Of a stretch of DNA of 64,000 nt, positions 10,273 through 23,698 are shown in pieces. A model generated the notes under the pieces. The model saw nothing but the letters and a program-made list of their open reading frames with translations, was not told where the DNA came from and did no database searches. Source of the stretch: Ceratopteris richardii (taxonomy: Eukaryota; Streptophyta; Polypodiopsida; Polypodiales; Pteridaceae). Within the stretch, counting starts at the first letter, position 1. Every line of letters starts with the position of its first letter. Where the stretch lies: contig CM035431.1 of the NCBI GenBank assembly GCA_020310875.1, forward strand, positions 14,794,562-14,858,561, read 5' to 3'. Both the position numbers and the translations under genes were made by a program.

Positions 10273-12833
10273 CTCCTCAATGTCCACCTTGCGGTGAACT
10301 ACCTCCTTGGTTCAATCCCAAGCTTTGGAAAGTGTCGAAGAAGTTGCTTTCTCCTAAGAGCCTTGGTGAAAGTGTCTGCTCCATTTTCTTCACTTGGATA
10401 ATAGCTTATCTCCACGATCCCATCCTCAATCAACTCATGCACATAGTGATACTGAATTTTTATGTGCTTGGTATGTGCATGGAAAACAAGATTCTTTGCA
10501 ATGGCCATGCAACTTTGGTTCTCACACTTCAGCTCTATAGCCTCCTATCCTTATATTCATATGTGCCATAGGATCCTCCTCAGCCATATTGCTTAACATG
10601 CTACAACACATGCAGCTTTGTACTTAGCTTCAATGGAAGATAATGCTACTGCCGGTTGCTTCTTACTGATCCAAGAGAAGATCTCTGATCCTAAAGAAAA
10701 GCAATACCCAGAAAAGCAATAAGCAGAAACTGATTTTTGGGTATGAATATCTCCTTCCCAGTCTGACTCACGGTATCCAACTGGATATGATCCTTCTTCA
10801 TAAAGATTACCATATTAATCAGTGGCTCCTTTCACATACCTGAGTATCCACATGCTTGCCTTCCAATGAGTTCGGCAAGGCTTATTAGAGAACCTGCTTA
10901 CTACTCCAATAGCATAAGAGATATTTGGTATGCTATTGCACAAGTAGATGAGACTTCCAACGAATTTTCTATATCTTCCAATATCCACTCGAGGTAACGT
11001 ATCTTCAATCGACAATTTTGTGTTGACCTCCATAGGTGTAGAAATTTCCTTGCAATACTCCATGTCGAATGCCTTCAATATCTATCTTGCATACTTTTGT
11101 TGAGCGATGAAAATCTTCCCTGGTTCTTGCCAAACTTCAAGGGCTAAGCAATAATGCATTAGGCCCAAGTCTGTCATTTCAAATTCTGAACTCAGGGCAT
11201 CTTTTGTTTGTTGGAGAAGAGCATCATCATTTCCTATCATCACAAGGTCATCTACATAGAGTACAAGCACAATTGCCTTCCTTCCTCTCTTTAGAACATA
11301 CAAGTTAGCATCAAAAGCACATCTTTTGAAACCTAGATCCAAGAGATACTTATCTATCCATTGGTACCATGCTCTAGGGGCTTGTTTCAACCCATATAAT
11401 GCCTTCTTCAACTTACATACCTTGTTCTCTGAATGGAGAGCCTCAAAACCTAGTGGCTGAGACACATATACCTCCTCCTTGAGGTCTCCATTCAGGAATG
11501 ATAATTTGACATCCATGTGATAGGCAGGCCAATGCTTATGTGAAGCCATAGCTAGTGCTACTCGGATAGTAGTCATTCTTGTAGTCGAGGCAAATGATTC
11601 ACAAAAATCAATGCCTTCAACTTGTCAGTAGCCCTGTTCAACAAGCCTTGCTTTGTACTTTTCTAGAGTACCATCAGCCTTGTACTTTAGCTTCCTAACC
11701 AACTTCGTGCCAATGACTTTATGCTTAGGGAGTCGATCCACTAGCTGCCAAGTTCCATTCTTCATGATATTGTTGTATTCTGTTTGCATGGTAGCCCTCC
11801 AATTCCGATTGTGGAGTGCCTCTTCCACATTGGTTGGTTCCTTTTCTTCTTCTTGAATGAGATCAGCCATCATGGCTGTGTTTACAATATGGGCACTTGC
11901 TCCTCTCTGTTCCTTTATTCTCTGTGATCACCTCGATCCATCTACAACCTATTCTATTGACTATGGGATGGGGTTTGCAGAATCATAGAGATGCCTCACC
12001 CAACGTGGCAATGGCTTTTCCACTTGGGTCACAGTAGGTTGGTGACTTTCAGACTCGCCATCTGAAGATGATTCTTCCTTCTCTTGTGTAGAAGGGATAG
12101 CTCTTGGGCCAGGTTCATAGTGGATTGCCCCTTCACCTGATGATAAAGTGGAAGCTCTCTTTTCCTCCTCCAGTCCATGTGGCTGCTCCTCCTTAAACAC
12201 CACATCATAACTCACCATGATCTTCTTAGCCTCAGGATCATAAAGCTTATAAGCCTTCTTATCTTCATTATACCCTACGGAGATACATTTGATGCTTTTT
12301 GGTTGAAGATTGTTTCTCTCGCTATCTGGAACATGTACGTAACATTCACTTCCAAATACTTTGAAATGGGAAATAGAAGGCTTTTTACTAGTATAGGCTT
12401 CTTGTGGAGTCTTTTCATTAAGTGCCTTGGTGTAGCTTAGATTCAAGATGTAGAGAGCAGTGTTGATAGCCTCTGCCCAAAATTGATTAGGAAAACCCAT
12501 TCCTTTCAACATGCACTTTGCCATCTCCACGATGGTTCGATTTTGACATTCTGCAACACCATTCTATTGAGGACTATGTGCCACTGTGAGTTGATGCTTG
12601 ATTCCCTTACTCTTGCAGAAATCTTCAAACTTTGTTGATGTGAACTCACCACCGCTGTCTATCCCAAATTTCTTCATCTTCTTCCCTATTTCAGTTTCAA
12701 CAAGCTAAAGACGTTCTTTAAACTTACCAAAAGCTTGAGCCTTATCGCGAAGGAAGTACACCCATATCTTCCTGCTATAGTCATTGACAAGTAACATGAA
12801 GTAGGAAGATCCACCCAAGGCTTGTGTAGGCGT
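10273..12833 (-). pseudogene. Copia-C copy 1 pol: integrase, RT and RNase H
   Basis: From high to low coordinates: integrase core with the QQNG motif, where CAG has become TAG (12564-12566); the integrase C-terminus (NQFWAEAINTALYILN, ECYVHVPDSERNNL) at 11961-12530; the linker; RT (MDVKLSFLNGDLKEEVYVSQPLGFE, KQAPRAWYQWIDKYL, LYVDDLVMIGND) at 11082-11576; connection and RNase H (HARTKHIKIQYHYVHE-like) down to 10299. Several frameshifts and stops split it. No gag or protease remains: at 12833 the integrase frame is cut by the outer end of another copia-C LTR. The polypurine tract that should follow the pol end is deleted. Confidence 0.85.
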
Positions 12834-13395
12834 TTTTCCCAATGTGGAGCTTAGATGGTGATCTAGACAGACTCTAGATGAAGGGCTTACTAGTGTGCAA
12901 TGCTATGTAAAGCTCAACCTAGGATGTCTTTATATACCTTTTACAAGGTGTTTTGGAATAGATAAACATAGTCGGGATAGTCGATAAAATATACAATCTA
13001 AAAATATCTCCATGATGAGAAGTCCTACCATCTTGGCCCTACGGGTTGGGGGGATAGTCCCCCTAGACCCCCCAAAAGGGGGCAAGCCCCCCTTTGCACT
13101 CCCTCGATTAAGGTTCTATGGGGAAATCACACGATGCCATAGGGCCTCTATTTTTGCCTTGAATGGCAACCCAATGCAATGGAAGTTTATGCCCTACCTA
13201 ACCTAATGGCTAGGCTTACAAAGATCATCTATAACCATCAATGATCACACATAGACCTCATCTAACTTAGAAGTTAGGGTTCCACAAATGTCTGGGCTCT
13301 CACAATGGCTTCACCTCATAATGGGGGCCTTACAAATTAGAGCACGATGGATCATTTGTGGTCACTTGAGGGTGGAGTATTGAGCATATCTAACA
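12834..13395 (-). repeat. 3' LTR of copia-C copy 2 (562 bp, complete)
   Basis: Runs from TTTTCCC (TGTTCCC in copy 1) to ATCTAACA, next to a C-rich tract that is the polypurine tract on the - strand. Its outer end abuts the integrase of copy 1. This is what one expects if copy 2 inserted into copy 1. Copies 1 and 2 differ at many positions, so they are separate insertions. Confidence 0.8.
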
Positions 13396-13415
13396 CCCCC
13401 CTCAATGTCCACCTC
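13368..13415 (-). promoter_or_regulatory. PPT hairpin of copia-C copy 2
   Basis: GAGGGTGGAGTATTGAG (13368-13384, inside the LTR) pairs with CTCAATGTCCACCTC (13401-13415, pol side) over about 15 positions with small bulges. The loop (13385-13400) holds the LTR terminus and the polypurine tract. Confidence 0.65.
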
Positions 13416-13565
13416 GCGATGAACTACCGCCTTGGTCCAATCCCAAGCTTTGGAAAGTGTCGAAGAAGTTGCTCTCCCCAAGAGCCTTGGTGAAAATGTC
13501 TTCTCCATTTTCTTCACTTGGACAATAGCTTATCTCCACGACCCCATCCTCAATCAACTACATGT
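13403..13565 (-). pseudogene. Copia-C copy 2: 3' end of RNase H
   Basis: Aligns with 10275-10436 of copy 1, the last part of copia RNase H and the pol stop. The match ends at about 13565, after ccatcctcaatcaact. The rest of this element is absent. Confidence 0.75.
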
Positions 13566-14399
13566 ACTCACTCAAAATGAAAGAACCGAAATCAAACATG
13601 TATGTGAGCTAAAATCTTCATAATTCCATGTCCAATGAATTGGTTGGGGAACTCAGCTTGCCTATTTGGTTAATATGGCACTTTTTAGAAATCGACAATC
13701 TTGACTCTGTACACAACACTTCGTCGTAAACATTTAGCCCATATTCTTCACTGTAATGCCAATACCTTCGATGAAGTAGAAAGTACACCTGGTTAATAAC
13801 CACCGACTTTGAATCTCAGGCCATGCTTTCTTCTGCACACAAACGAATAGATATGAAGACGTACAAGCGAAGGCGATAATGTGCATTTGTAGAAACCTTG
13901 ATGAGCGAATGCAATCAAATTCTAGGAAAGGAGAAGTGACTAGAAGGAGGCCATGATAACACTACCCATAGAGATTTAGAAAATGTTGACTAATTCTAGG
14001 GAAGGAGAAGTGACTAGAAGGAGGCCATGATAGCACTACCCATAAAGCTTTAGAAAATGTTGACTAGATTAGCTTGAGTTCCCAAAGCTCAAGGGTTGTC
14101 AATGTGACATTGCGGAACGGTGGGATGATGCGTAGTCCATCGACTTATCTTACAATGCACTCTAATTTGTTCTTTGTATCAGAGTGTGCATCTCCTATTG
14201 CAACATCAAGCATATATATTTATTGAGGCCAAAACCATCTTATGATTGCTAATACCTCGTGCTATCAACCATGCTCTCATAATCTTTGGCCATATTCTGA
14301 TAATCTCGAGATCATTGGATGACTATTTCCTCAAGTTCGAACATGAATATCGTCTATCTTGATCTCCAACCATCGAGTACTTCGATCTCCTCGTGTACT
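13566..14399. other. Unassigned spacer or element leader
   Basis: No coding domain is recognised. The part nearest 14400 is probably the leader of the - strand element whose PBS lies at 14400-14411. It contains the 74-bp tandem repeat at 13919-14066. Confidence 0.35.
13919..14066. repeat. 74-bp tandem duplication
   Basis: Two adjacent copies (13919-13992 and 13993-14066), both starting attctagg and ending gttgacta, differ at only a few positions. Confidence 0.9.
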
Positions 14400-14411
14400 G
14401 CTCTGATACCA
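14400..14411 (-). promoter_or_regulatory. Primer-binding site of an orphan - strand LTR element
   Basis: The reverse complement reads TGGTATCAGAGC, a perfect match to the plant initiator tRNA-Met site. It lies three bases from an LTR-like end (TGTAAGATCG at 14415). Confidence 0.8.
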
Positions 14412-14414
14412 CTC

Positions 14415-14752
14415 TGTAAGATCGTGAAACTATGGTGCATGGATACACACACACACAAAGATGAAAGGGGAGAAAGCTATGTTTATGGATAAGGCCCGTC
14501 AGCCATGACGTAGTCACCACAATACTTGGTTTTATTCAAAGGTTATGTTTTACAATGCAATCTGCCATGTCATCAAATAGGACTAGAGCTGGTGCTTACA
14601 TAGTGTGAAACTTTGCGCAACGTGCAAGCCCGAAACTAGCATCCATTTGTGTGTGGGGTTATTCTTTGATGCGTGGCTGATAGAATGAGCACTCAGGTGC
14701 AACTTAGCTCATTCTATCCAAATCCACTATTGTCCCTTAATTTTGCCAACAT
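14415..14752 (-). repeat. 5' LTR of an orphan LTR element (far end uncertain)
   Basis: The TG end is fixed by the PBS. A plausible CA end is at 14752 (ttttgccaaca), giving about 338 bp. It contains a short CA repeat. No partner LTR or coding region of this family is in the window. Confidence 0.55.
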
Positions 14753-14848
14753 GGGAAATTAATCTTTTCATTGCAAACAAAACTAGATATGACATAAAGG
14801 AGGCACATAATTGAGGTCAAATTAATAGCAACAACACAAACATGCGAT

Positions 14849-15155
14849 TGTCCTAGGCCGTTTGTCTGGGTGGTTGGGCCTCTCACCTCTTGAGGCGGGG
14901 ACGAGGGTTCAACCTCCACCGGCATCATGTAAGGGACATGTTTAACATGAAAAAGTTGTATCTTGTGGCTGATGTGCCACCGTTTGTCCTCCCTACAGTA
15001 GTTATGACCGCTCTTTAACTTAACTATGTAAACCTGTGTTCTGTTGGGATAAGGGGGGTCCCATGGGTACTATGCCCTTCCTTGTACAGTTGCAATTTCA
15101 AAGTTAAAGCCTAGAGAGATAGGTCTCTACCGAACCTCCATATTAAAAAAATAAA
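14849..15155 (+). mobile_element. SINE, tRNA-derived, with perfect 16-bp target duplication
   Basis: A 307-bp insert lies between two copies of AACACAAACATGCGAT (14833-14848 and 15156-15171). Its head folds like a tRNA. There is an A-box-like TGTCTGGGTGG at 14863, a GCCTC/GAGGC stem where the anticodon arm would be, and a B box GGTTCAACCTC at 14906, 43 bases after the A box as in a tRNA. The 3' end is A-rich (attaaaaaaataaa). These are the marks of a pol III-transcribed SINE moved by LINE machinery. The unchanged 16-bp duplication suggests a fairly recent insertion. I do not recognise the family. Confidence 0.88.
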
Positions 15156-15171
15156 AACACAAACATGCGAT

Positions 15172-15479
15172 CGAAAGCATAGGTGCAGAGCGCTTGATAG
15201 AAATAACGGAATAAAAGAGGAGTACATTTGGGCCGCTCACTCTTGTAAAAGTCAATTGAATAAGGCATTTTCAAGAAATTACATGTGTGGAATTTGAAAG
15301 AACGGATCCTTGCACATTGAATTAACACAACACAAAGTTGAAGATGTTATATTGAAGCAAATCCATTAGAGAATAAAATCTAGGTATCCATTTGTTTTCA
15401 CATTTTATTTTTTATTGCATATGAGAAGGAGAAATCATGTATTCATTTTTGGGTCCGTGGATGGACATTACCAAAACAT
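15172..15479. other. Unassigned AT-rich spacer
   Basis: No coding frame or repeat boundary seen between the SINE and the start of repeat R. Confidence 0.3.
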
Positions 15480-17850
<2,371 letters not shown>

Positions 17851-18815
17851 CCAACATCCCCTCCCCACTAGACCTACACATCATCCTGATGGGCCAACCT
17901 ACAAACTCAAACAAAAGTGCATCAAGATTCTTTTGAAGCTATTTTTAGTTTTTATTTTAGTGTTTTTCTTTTGGAAATTGAAACATGATTTTCCTATGCA
18001 AATGTAAGTTCTACGCAAAATAATGAGGACTTTAAAGTATGTAAGTCATGATTAGAAACTTGTTTGATCAACATACTACCATAAAAAATAAGTCAAATTA
18101 AAGCTATAGAAATTATTTAGACTTTCTAGTGACAAACTTTCATATCTAATCCTTTTAAGTTCAGTTTTAATTTTATGTAAATGTTCTCATGCTTTTTTTT
18201 TGAGAGTACAAGGAAATTGGAAATGATCAGTTAGGCGAGAATCGAACCGAGGCATTCTGCCCCACAACGTTTGATGCAAATGTTCTCATGTTTGAGTCTT
18301 ATATACATATTAGAAAATACAACTAGCTCCATTATTACATAGCTCCACCTCATATAGCCTGCATAACACCTCTTAGAAGTAGTTTTCAGACAACCATCAA
18401 TGTAATACTTCTTTATTTATTTGTTTTACTTCATAACTTTTTTGTTATAGGGGAGAGGCCTTATCCCTAATAAGAGTAGAGAATCTAGAGATATGCACTA
18501 GAAGGAGTCATGATTTCACTTCCTAAGTGTTTTCAAAACTTCACACAGCCTATCTATATAAAATAAGTCCTTGTTTCTACTAAGAGCTTCAAGTAAGTAT
18601 ATCCTATCTAGGTCCGCATAATGACTATAGGGTATCTGATCATACTATCTTAAGTGCACACATTCCTACCAGCATTTCCAATCACTTCTTATTGCAATTT
18701 AAAATCTTCTTCTATTCGCTCGCAATATCATGAAATGCAAGATATGATATGCATGAAACAAAATATACAAAAGCAACAAAAAATGGATAAATCAAATAAA
18801 ATACATTCATGTGGT
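17851..18815. other. Unassigned, AT-rich, carries a SINE-like insert
   Basis: Apart from the short retroposed insert at 18192-18277 I see no gene or repeat boundary. The part next to 18815 may be the 3' untranslated end of gypsy-2. Confidence 0.3.
18192..18277 (-). mobile_element. Short SINE-like retroposon with perfect 13-bp target duplication
   Basis: An 86-bp insert is flanked by AAATGTTCTCATG on both sides (18179-18191 and 18278-18290). On the - strand it contains a pol III B box (GGTTCGATTCT) and ends in a run of nine A just before the duplication. A recognisable A box is missing, so it is probably a 5'-truncated SINE or a retroposed tRNA fragment. Confidence 0.8.
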
Positions 18816-19012
18816 TTACATTTTTTCAACACTAGGAGCATCATCCTCATCTTCTAGTAGTTCTTGATCAATCCCATATTCTTCTTTGTTTCTATTCTAC
18901 AATCACTTCACTCTCTTTTCTACAATAAAATATCTTAAAGAAGTACCATCAAATTCACGGAGCTTATATTTTCCATTATTGAATATAGACATCACAACAT
19001 ATGATCCAAACC
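18816..19012 (-). pseudogene. Gypsy-2 integrase C-terminus (3' piece)
   Basis: The - strand frame reads FGSYVVMSIFNNGKYKLREFDGT near 19010-18940, the chromodomain-side C-terminus of a gypsy integrase. After two in-frame stops the same frame continues with an acidic tail (YGIDQELLEDEDDAPS) to a TAA at 18816. The domain is cut at 19012 by copia-D; the rest continues at 23699. Confidence 0.8.
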
Positions 19013-19391
19013 TGTCATAAGGAAGGAGATAAAGAAGAGAGCTCACACACACACTCTCACTCTCAAGGAGAGGCACACACACAGATTGAGGCAAGGAAGA
19101 ATAATCTTCTTCTTCTTCTTCTATTACATAAAAAGGAATGTACAAGAATGACCTAAAACAAGAATACAACAAGTGAAATATATAAAGACCAGTACATAAG
19201 GAAAAAACTAATGTCCACGAATGAGTGAGCTGGCAAGAAAAAAATGTGCCATCACTCTCGGTAGATAAATCTAATAAAGCTCAATGAAGTATCCTTGACA
19301 TATATCGGCATGACCACTATACATGTCAGAGAAACGAAAAACAAATACGTGTCATCTTGGATCATCACATGTTGAGCTTGATATCTCAACA
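19013..19391 (-). repeat. 3' LTR of copia-D
   Basis: TGTCATAAGG to ATCTCAACA, next to the polypurine tract (ctccccctc on the + strand, 19392-19400). It contains short CA and TTC runs. Confidence 0.93.
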
Positions 19392-19409
19392 CTCCCCCTC
19401 AAGCTCAAC
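19371..19409 (-). promoter_or_regulatory. PPT hairpin of copia-D
   Basis: GTTGAGCTTGA (19371-19381, inside the LTR) and TCAAGCTCAAC (19399-19409, pol side) are perfect complements. The 17-nt loop contains the LTR end and most of the polypurine tract. The 5' LTR copy has only the LTR arm. Confidence 0.75.
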
Positions 19410-22400
19410 GTCACATCCTATAATCCAAGCATCTTCCGAAAGTTCAACTTATCTGCTCTAAGTGCTTTAGTGAAAATAACAGCAACCTTCTCATCTGTTC
19501 TCACATAAACAAGATCAATATCATTTGCTAATACCTTCTCTCTGATGAAGTGATAATGCACTTCAATATGCTTTGTTCTAGCATGAAAAACAAGGTTCCG
19601 TGCTAACTGTATGCTGCTTACATTATCACAATAAATGGTCATAGGTTTTTGCACTTCCACACCTAAATCCGCAAGTAGCATCTCCAGCCATGATGCCTCA
19701 CATGCTACCATTGCAGCATCTCTATACTCAGCCTCTGTACTCGACAAAGCAACAGTGGGTTGCTTCTTGCTGTCCAATGTAATAGCTGCAGGTAGCATTT
19801 TCCAATGCTTCACCAGATGTAGTATCTAACTTCAAATTCTGATCTAATGGCATAGAAATTGGCTTGCAATCCCCCATACCATACTTTTGTAGCATATTCA
19901 AGGCATATTGCCTTTGCCACATCCATATACCTGTTTCTATATGTATAAGCTCAATGCCCAAGAAATAGTGCAGCACACCAAGATCTTTCATGTCGAATTC
20001 TTGCATAAGAAGTTGCTTTACCTCTTTGATGCTTTCTTCATCATCACCACCTACAATCAGGTCATCAACATAAATAGCCACAATCGTGATGCCATCATCA
20101 GCCTTCCTTGCATATAGTGAATGATCTGCATCACACATAGAAAACCCAATGCTGGTTAAGTAATCAGCAATCCTTGCATGCCATGCACGAGGAGCTTGCT
20201 TCAGCCCATACAAAGCCTTTTGCAACCTGCAAAAATATTCCGAATACTTTGAATCTTCATATCCTTGTGGCAGGTCCATATATACTTCTTCCTGTAACTT
20301 ACCATGTAGGAAAGCATTCTTCACATCCATCTGATGCAAAGTCCATCCTTTTGTTGTAGCTAATGCAACAAGTGTTCTGACAGTAGACATTTCAGCTACA
20401 GGGCTAAATGTTTCCTCATAATCAATGCCATATTTCTATGCATATCCTTTAGCTACTAATCATGCTTTATACCTGCTTATGCTACTATCAGCATTATGCT
20501 TTACCTTATAAACCCATTTGCAGCCTATGGGTTTCTTTCCTTGTAGCAATGGAACTAGTTTCCATGTATCATTCCCATAAAGTGCAGCCATCTCCTCATA
20601 CATAGCTTTTTCCCAATCTGCATTTCCAATTGCATCTTCAAAACAAGAAGGCTCAACATCTTGTATTACCTTGGTCATGTAGGCACAATGACAAGCCATA
20701 TAACTGTCATATGTCAATCGTTGCACTGAATTCCGCATCCTCCCAGAACTTCTTGGTCCTCGGTCACTTCTCCTTGTATCATCTGCATGTGCCCTTCTTA
20801 CTCCTGGAGTCTTCACAGAGGGTAATCCAAGTTCCTCATGAAGACTCTTTTCTGAATTGCTTGAATCTCCATCAACGTGTTCAAAACCTGCACATGTTTT
20901 ACTACCAGTAGAAAGCTTTTCTTTACCTTTCTTGGATGTATTTGATGAATTTGTTGGACTGAAATTTCCACGCAATCTTCCACTCCATGGATTTGAGTTG
21001 GAACTATTTCTTGGTGATGCATCTGGTCCACTCAAAACTTGAGATTCTGCACTTGATTTTTCAACATTTTCTTTGTCATTTGGTTCAAGATTTAGTCCTT
21101 CTTTGGCATCTACATAGAAGCTTGACATTTCATCAAATACCACATCTCTGCTCACCTTCACCTGTCGTGTGAGTGGGTTATAAAAATTATATTCCTTTTG
21201 CTCAAGGGAGTATCCAATGAAGATACACTTTTCTGCTTTTGGATCAAGCTTCATCCTCAATTCATCTGGAACATTGACATATGAAATACAACAAAAAACT
21301 TTTAGATGTGATAAGTTTGGCTTTTTACCTATAAACTTCTCTCCAGGTGTAACTTGAAGTACAACACAGTCGGAGTTCTGTTCATGATGTATACCACAGT
21401 ATGAATAGCTTGTGCCGAATAACAATGAGGCATATTCTTCTCAGCCATCAAGGCTCTTGCTATTTCTTCAATATGTCTATTTTTGCATTCAGCAACACCA
21501 TTCTATTGTGGTGTGTACCTGCATGAAAACTGACGTCGAATTCGATGACTTTTTAGAGAATTGCTGAGCTCATTTGACATGTATTCACCTCCTCCATCAG
21601 ACCTTAATGTCTGAATATACTTTCTTGTCTCCTTTTCCACCATAGCCTTAAAATTCTGGAAGTGAGTGAACACCTCACTCTTCTCTTTCATGAAATATAC
21701 CCATACTTTTTGTGTATGGTCATCAATGAAAGTGACATAAAACCTACAACCGCCCATAGATGTGGTCTTTGTAGGACCCCAAACATCTATATGTACTATT
21801 TCTAGCACATTCTCACTAACATGCTTGTCATGTGGAAATGATGATCTTGATTTTTTACCAAATTGACGTGTTGCACATACCTTTTGCATCTCTGAAACCT
21901 TGAAATTTGGTAGTCCATGAATGATCTCCTTTGACTGCATCAGTTGCAGCCTTTGCAAATTTGCGTGTCCAATTCGTTTGTGCCAGATTTCTATATCAAC
22001 AATAACTCCTGCACCTTTTGCAAACATGGCTGCATTCATTTCAGGAATCTTCGTATTTAAGGTGAACATCCTACCCACTTTGTTTCCTTTGGCAACCAAT
22101 CGTCCATCCTACTTGTACTGCTCTACATAATCCATCAACACTGAACCTGACTTGTAATCCCTGGTCAACCATTTGTCCAACAGAAACCAGATTCTTTGTT
22201 ATATTTGGAACGTGGAGCATATCAGTAAGATGTTTTACCTTTCCATCCTCCATAGATAGTGCTATGTTTCTTGTATGCTCAATAGCATGTGATGTGTCAT
22301 CACTTGTTTCAACATATCCAAGAACTGACAATTTTTGCAAAGTACTAAACCATTCCGCATGACTGGTCATGTGATTTGAAGCACCTGAATCAACATACCA

Positions 22401-22930
22401 AACATTATCATTCGACTTTGAAACACCAGAAGACATCGTATTCATCATGTGATGTTGAACCAAGAACAGCTTCTTAGAATCATCTGCACTTGTGGATGCA
22501 TAGTTGTTTTGTTGCTTACCGACATGCTCTTTTTCTCCAAGGTATGCAGCTCATTCTTGGGTTGCAATTCCTGTGCCTTTGTATTGGTCTCATACAATGT
22601 GAACAAACTATTCCAAGCCTCTTTCGGAGTCTTGGCATCCTATATGTGCCCAATCATGTTATCCTGTATGCTAGCAGATAGCCAATACATTAGCTTTCAT
22701 GCTCCTTGATTCCATTCCTCACATGCTCTTATGTGTTCTGCAGTCTGATTCCTCTCTGGTAATTGTAGAGCATTTTCGTTCTCTCCTTCGATGTACTTCA
22801 AGTAGCCTTTTCCCATCAGGAAATTTGTCATTATGAATCTCCAAGCATGCAAGTTGTTCTTGTCCAGCTTATCGCTCATAAGCTGACTCATTCCATGTGC
22901 ATTTGCCATTTCTGCAGCAATACACAACAC
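19410..22930 (-). pseudogene. Copia-D gag-pol, broken, with large gag deletion
   Basis: Starts at 22930 or just above with the gag N-terminus (LDKNNLHAWRFIMTNFLMGKGY). A short gag remnant follows to about 22550, then protease (WYVDSGASNHMTSH, active site intact) near 22400. Next come GAG-pre-integrase and integrase (21503-22099), integrase C-terminus (20460-21425), RT (MDVKNAFLHGKLQEEVYM, IYVDDLIVGGDD) at 19728-20390 and RNase H (19418-19813). Most of the gag capsid and the whole zinc knuckle are missing. Four stops are CAG-to-TAG changes (20436-20438, 21503-21505, 22109-22111, 22640-22642). Several frameshifts are also present. Confidence 0.9.
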
Positions 22931-23307
22931 TGCAAACCACTACAAGCGGCACTTCTACTTGAACACTGTCGCACTATGACGTGACAGTTCGATCTAAAAA
23001 AAACACAGTTTTCGAGTACCAACAGTACACGAAATTGCTTGAAATTTAGTTACAGTTTGTGAAACTGACCTAGTTTTTCTATAGGCCCCATGTTGTGGGC
23101 TCAAAATGGAGGTCGAGATGGCTTCAAAACTTCGACCTGACAAAAACGAGTGACCCTAAAGGGATAACTCACGAAAATATTTTGAGATCTTCTACCTTCA
23201 AACCGATTTTCATAGCAAATGGAGGTCGTTTGTGAATCATGTTTTCTCCATGCCTTGCTGCATACTCTTCACTGTCGCCTTCTCCATGAGCTCTCTACAA
23301 CCACGTT
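22931..23307 (-). other. Leader of copia-D
   Basis: Non-coding stretch between PBS and gag start. Confidence 0.6.
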
Positions 23308-23320
23308 GGCTCTGATACCA
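23308..23320 (-). promoter_or_regulatory. Primer-binding site of copia-D
   Basis: The reverse complement is TGGTATCAGAGCC, directly adjoining the 5' LTR. It is a perfect initiator tRNA-Met site. Confidence 0.9.
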
Positions 23321-23698
23321 TGTCATGAGGAAGGAGATAAGGAAGAGAGCTCACACACACACACACTCACTCTCAAGGAGAAGCACACACACAGATTGAG
23401 GAAAGGAAGAATAATCTTCTTCTTCTTCTTCTATTACATAAAAAGGAATGTACAAGAATGACCTAAAACAAGAATACAAGTGCAATATATAAAGACCAAT
23501 ACATAAGGAAAAAACTAATGTCCGTGAATGAGTGAGCTGGCAAGAAACAAATGTGCCATCACTCTCAGTAGATAAATCTAATAAAGTTCAATGAAGTGTC
23601 CCTGACATATATCCGCATGACCACTATATATGTCAGAGAAACAAAAAACTGATACGTGTCATCCTGGATCATCACATGTTGAGCTTGATATCTCAACA
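23321..23698 (-). repeat. 5' LTR of copia-D
   Basis: TGTCATGAGG to ATCTCAACA, partner of the LTR at 19013-19391. Confidence 0.93.

Larger units (their letters stand above)
19013..23698 (-). mobile_element. Copia-D, full-length but inactive
   Basis: A complete Ty1/copia element of about 4.7 kb. It has two LTRs (379 and 378 bp, about 20 substitutions plus small indels between them), a PBS, a polypurine tract and a decayed gag-pol. It sits in the integrase gene of gypsy-2. The flanks are aaacc (19008-19012) and aaaac (23699-23703), a 5-bp duplication with one later change. Removing the element restores a continuous gypsy reading through KG-x-FGSYVV. Confidence 0.93.

Noticed and set aside
9753-13565. 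Simple tandem duplication of copia-C
   Set aside because: The second LTR joins the first copy at its own terminus, and the copies differ widely. Nested insertion explains this better.
13919-14066. CRISPR-like or satellite array
   Set aside because: Only two units without spacers; a plain tandem duplication.
14860-14920. A genuine tRNA gene
   Set aside because: A and B boxes are present, but the fold lacks a proper acceptor stem. The 16-bp target duplication and A-rich tail show a SINE.
21503-21505. Programmed read-through of TAG in integrase
   Set aside because: The stop lies mid-domain and intact families have Gln; other CAG-to-TAG changes in the same copy point to decay.
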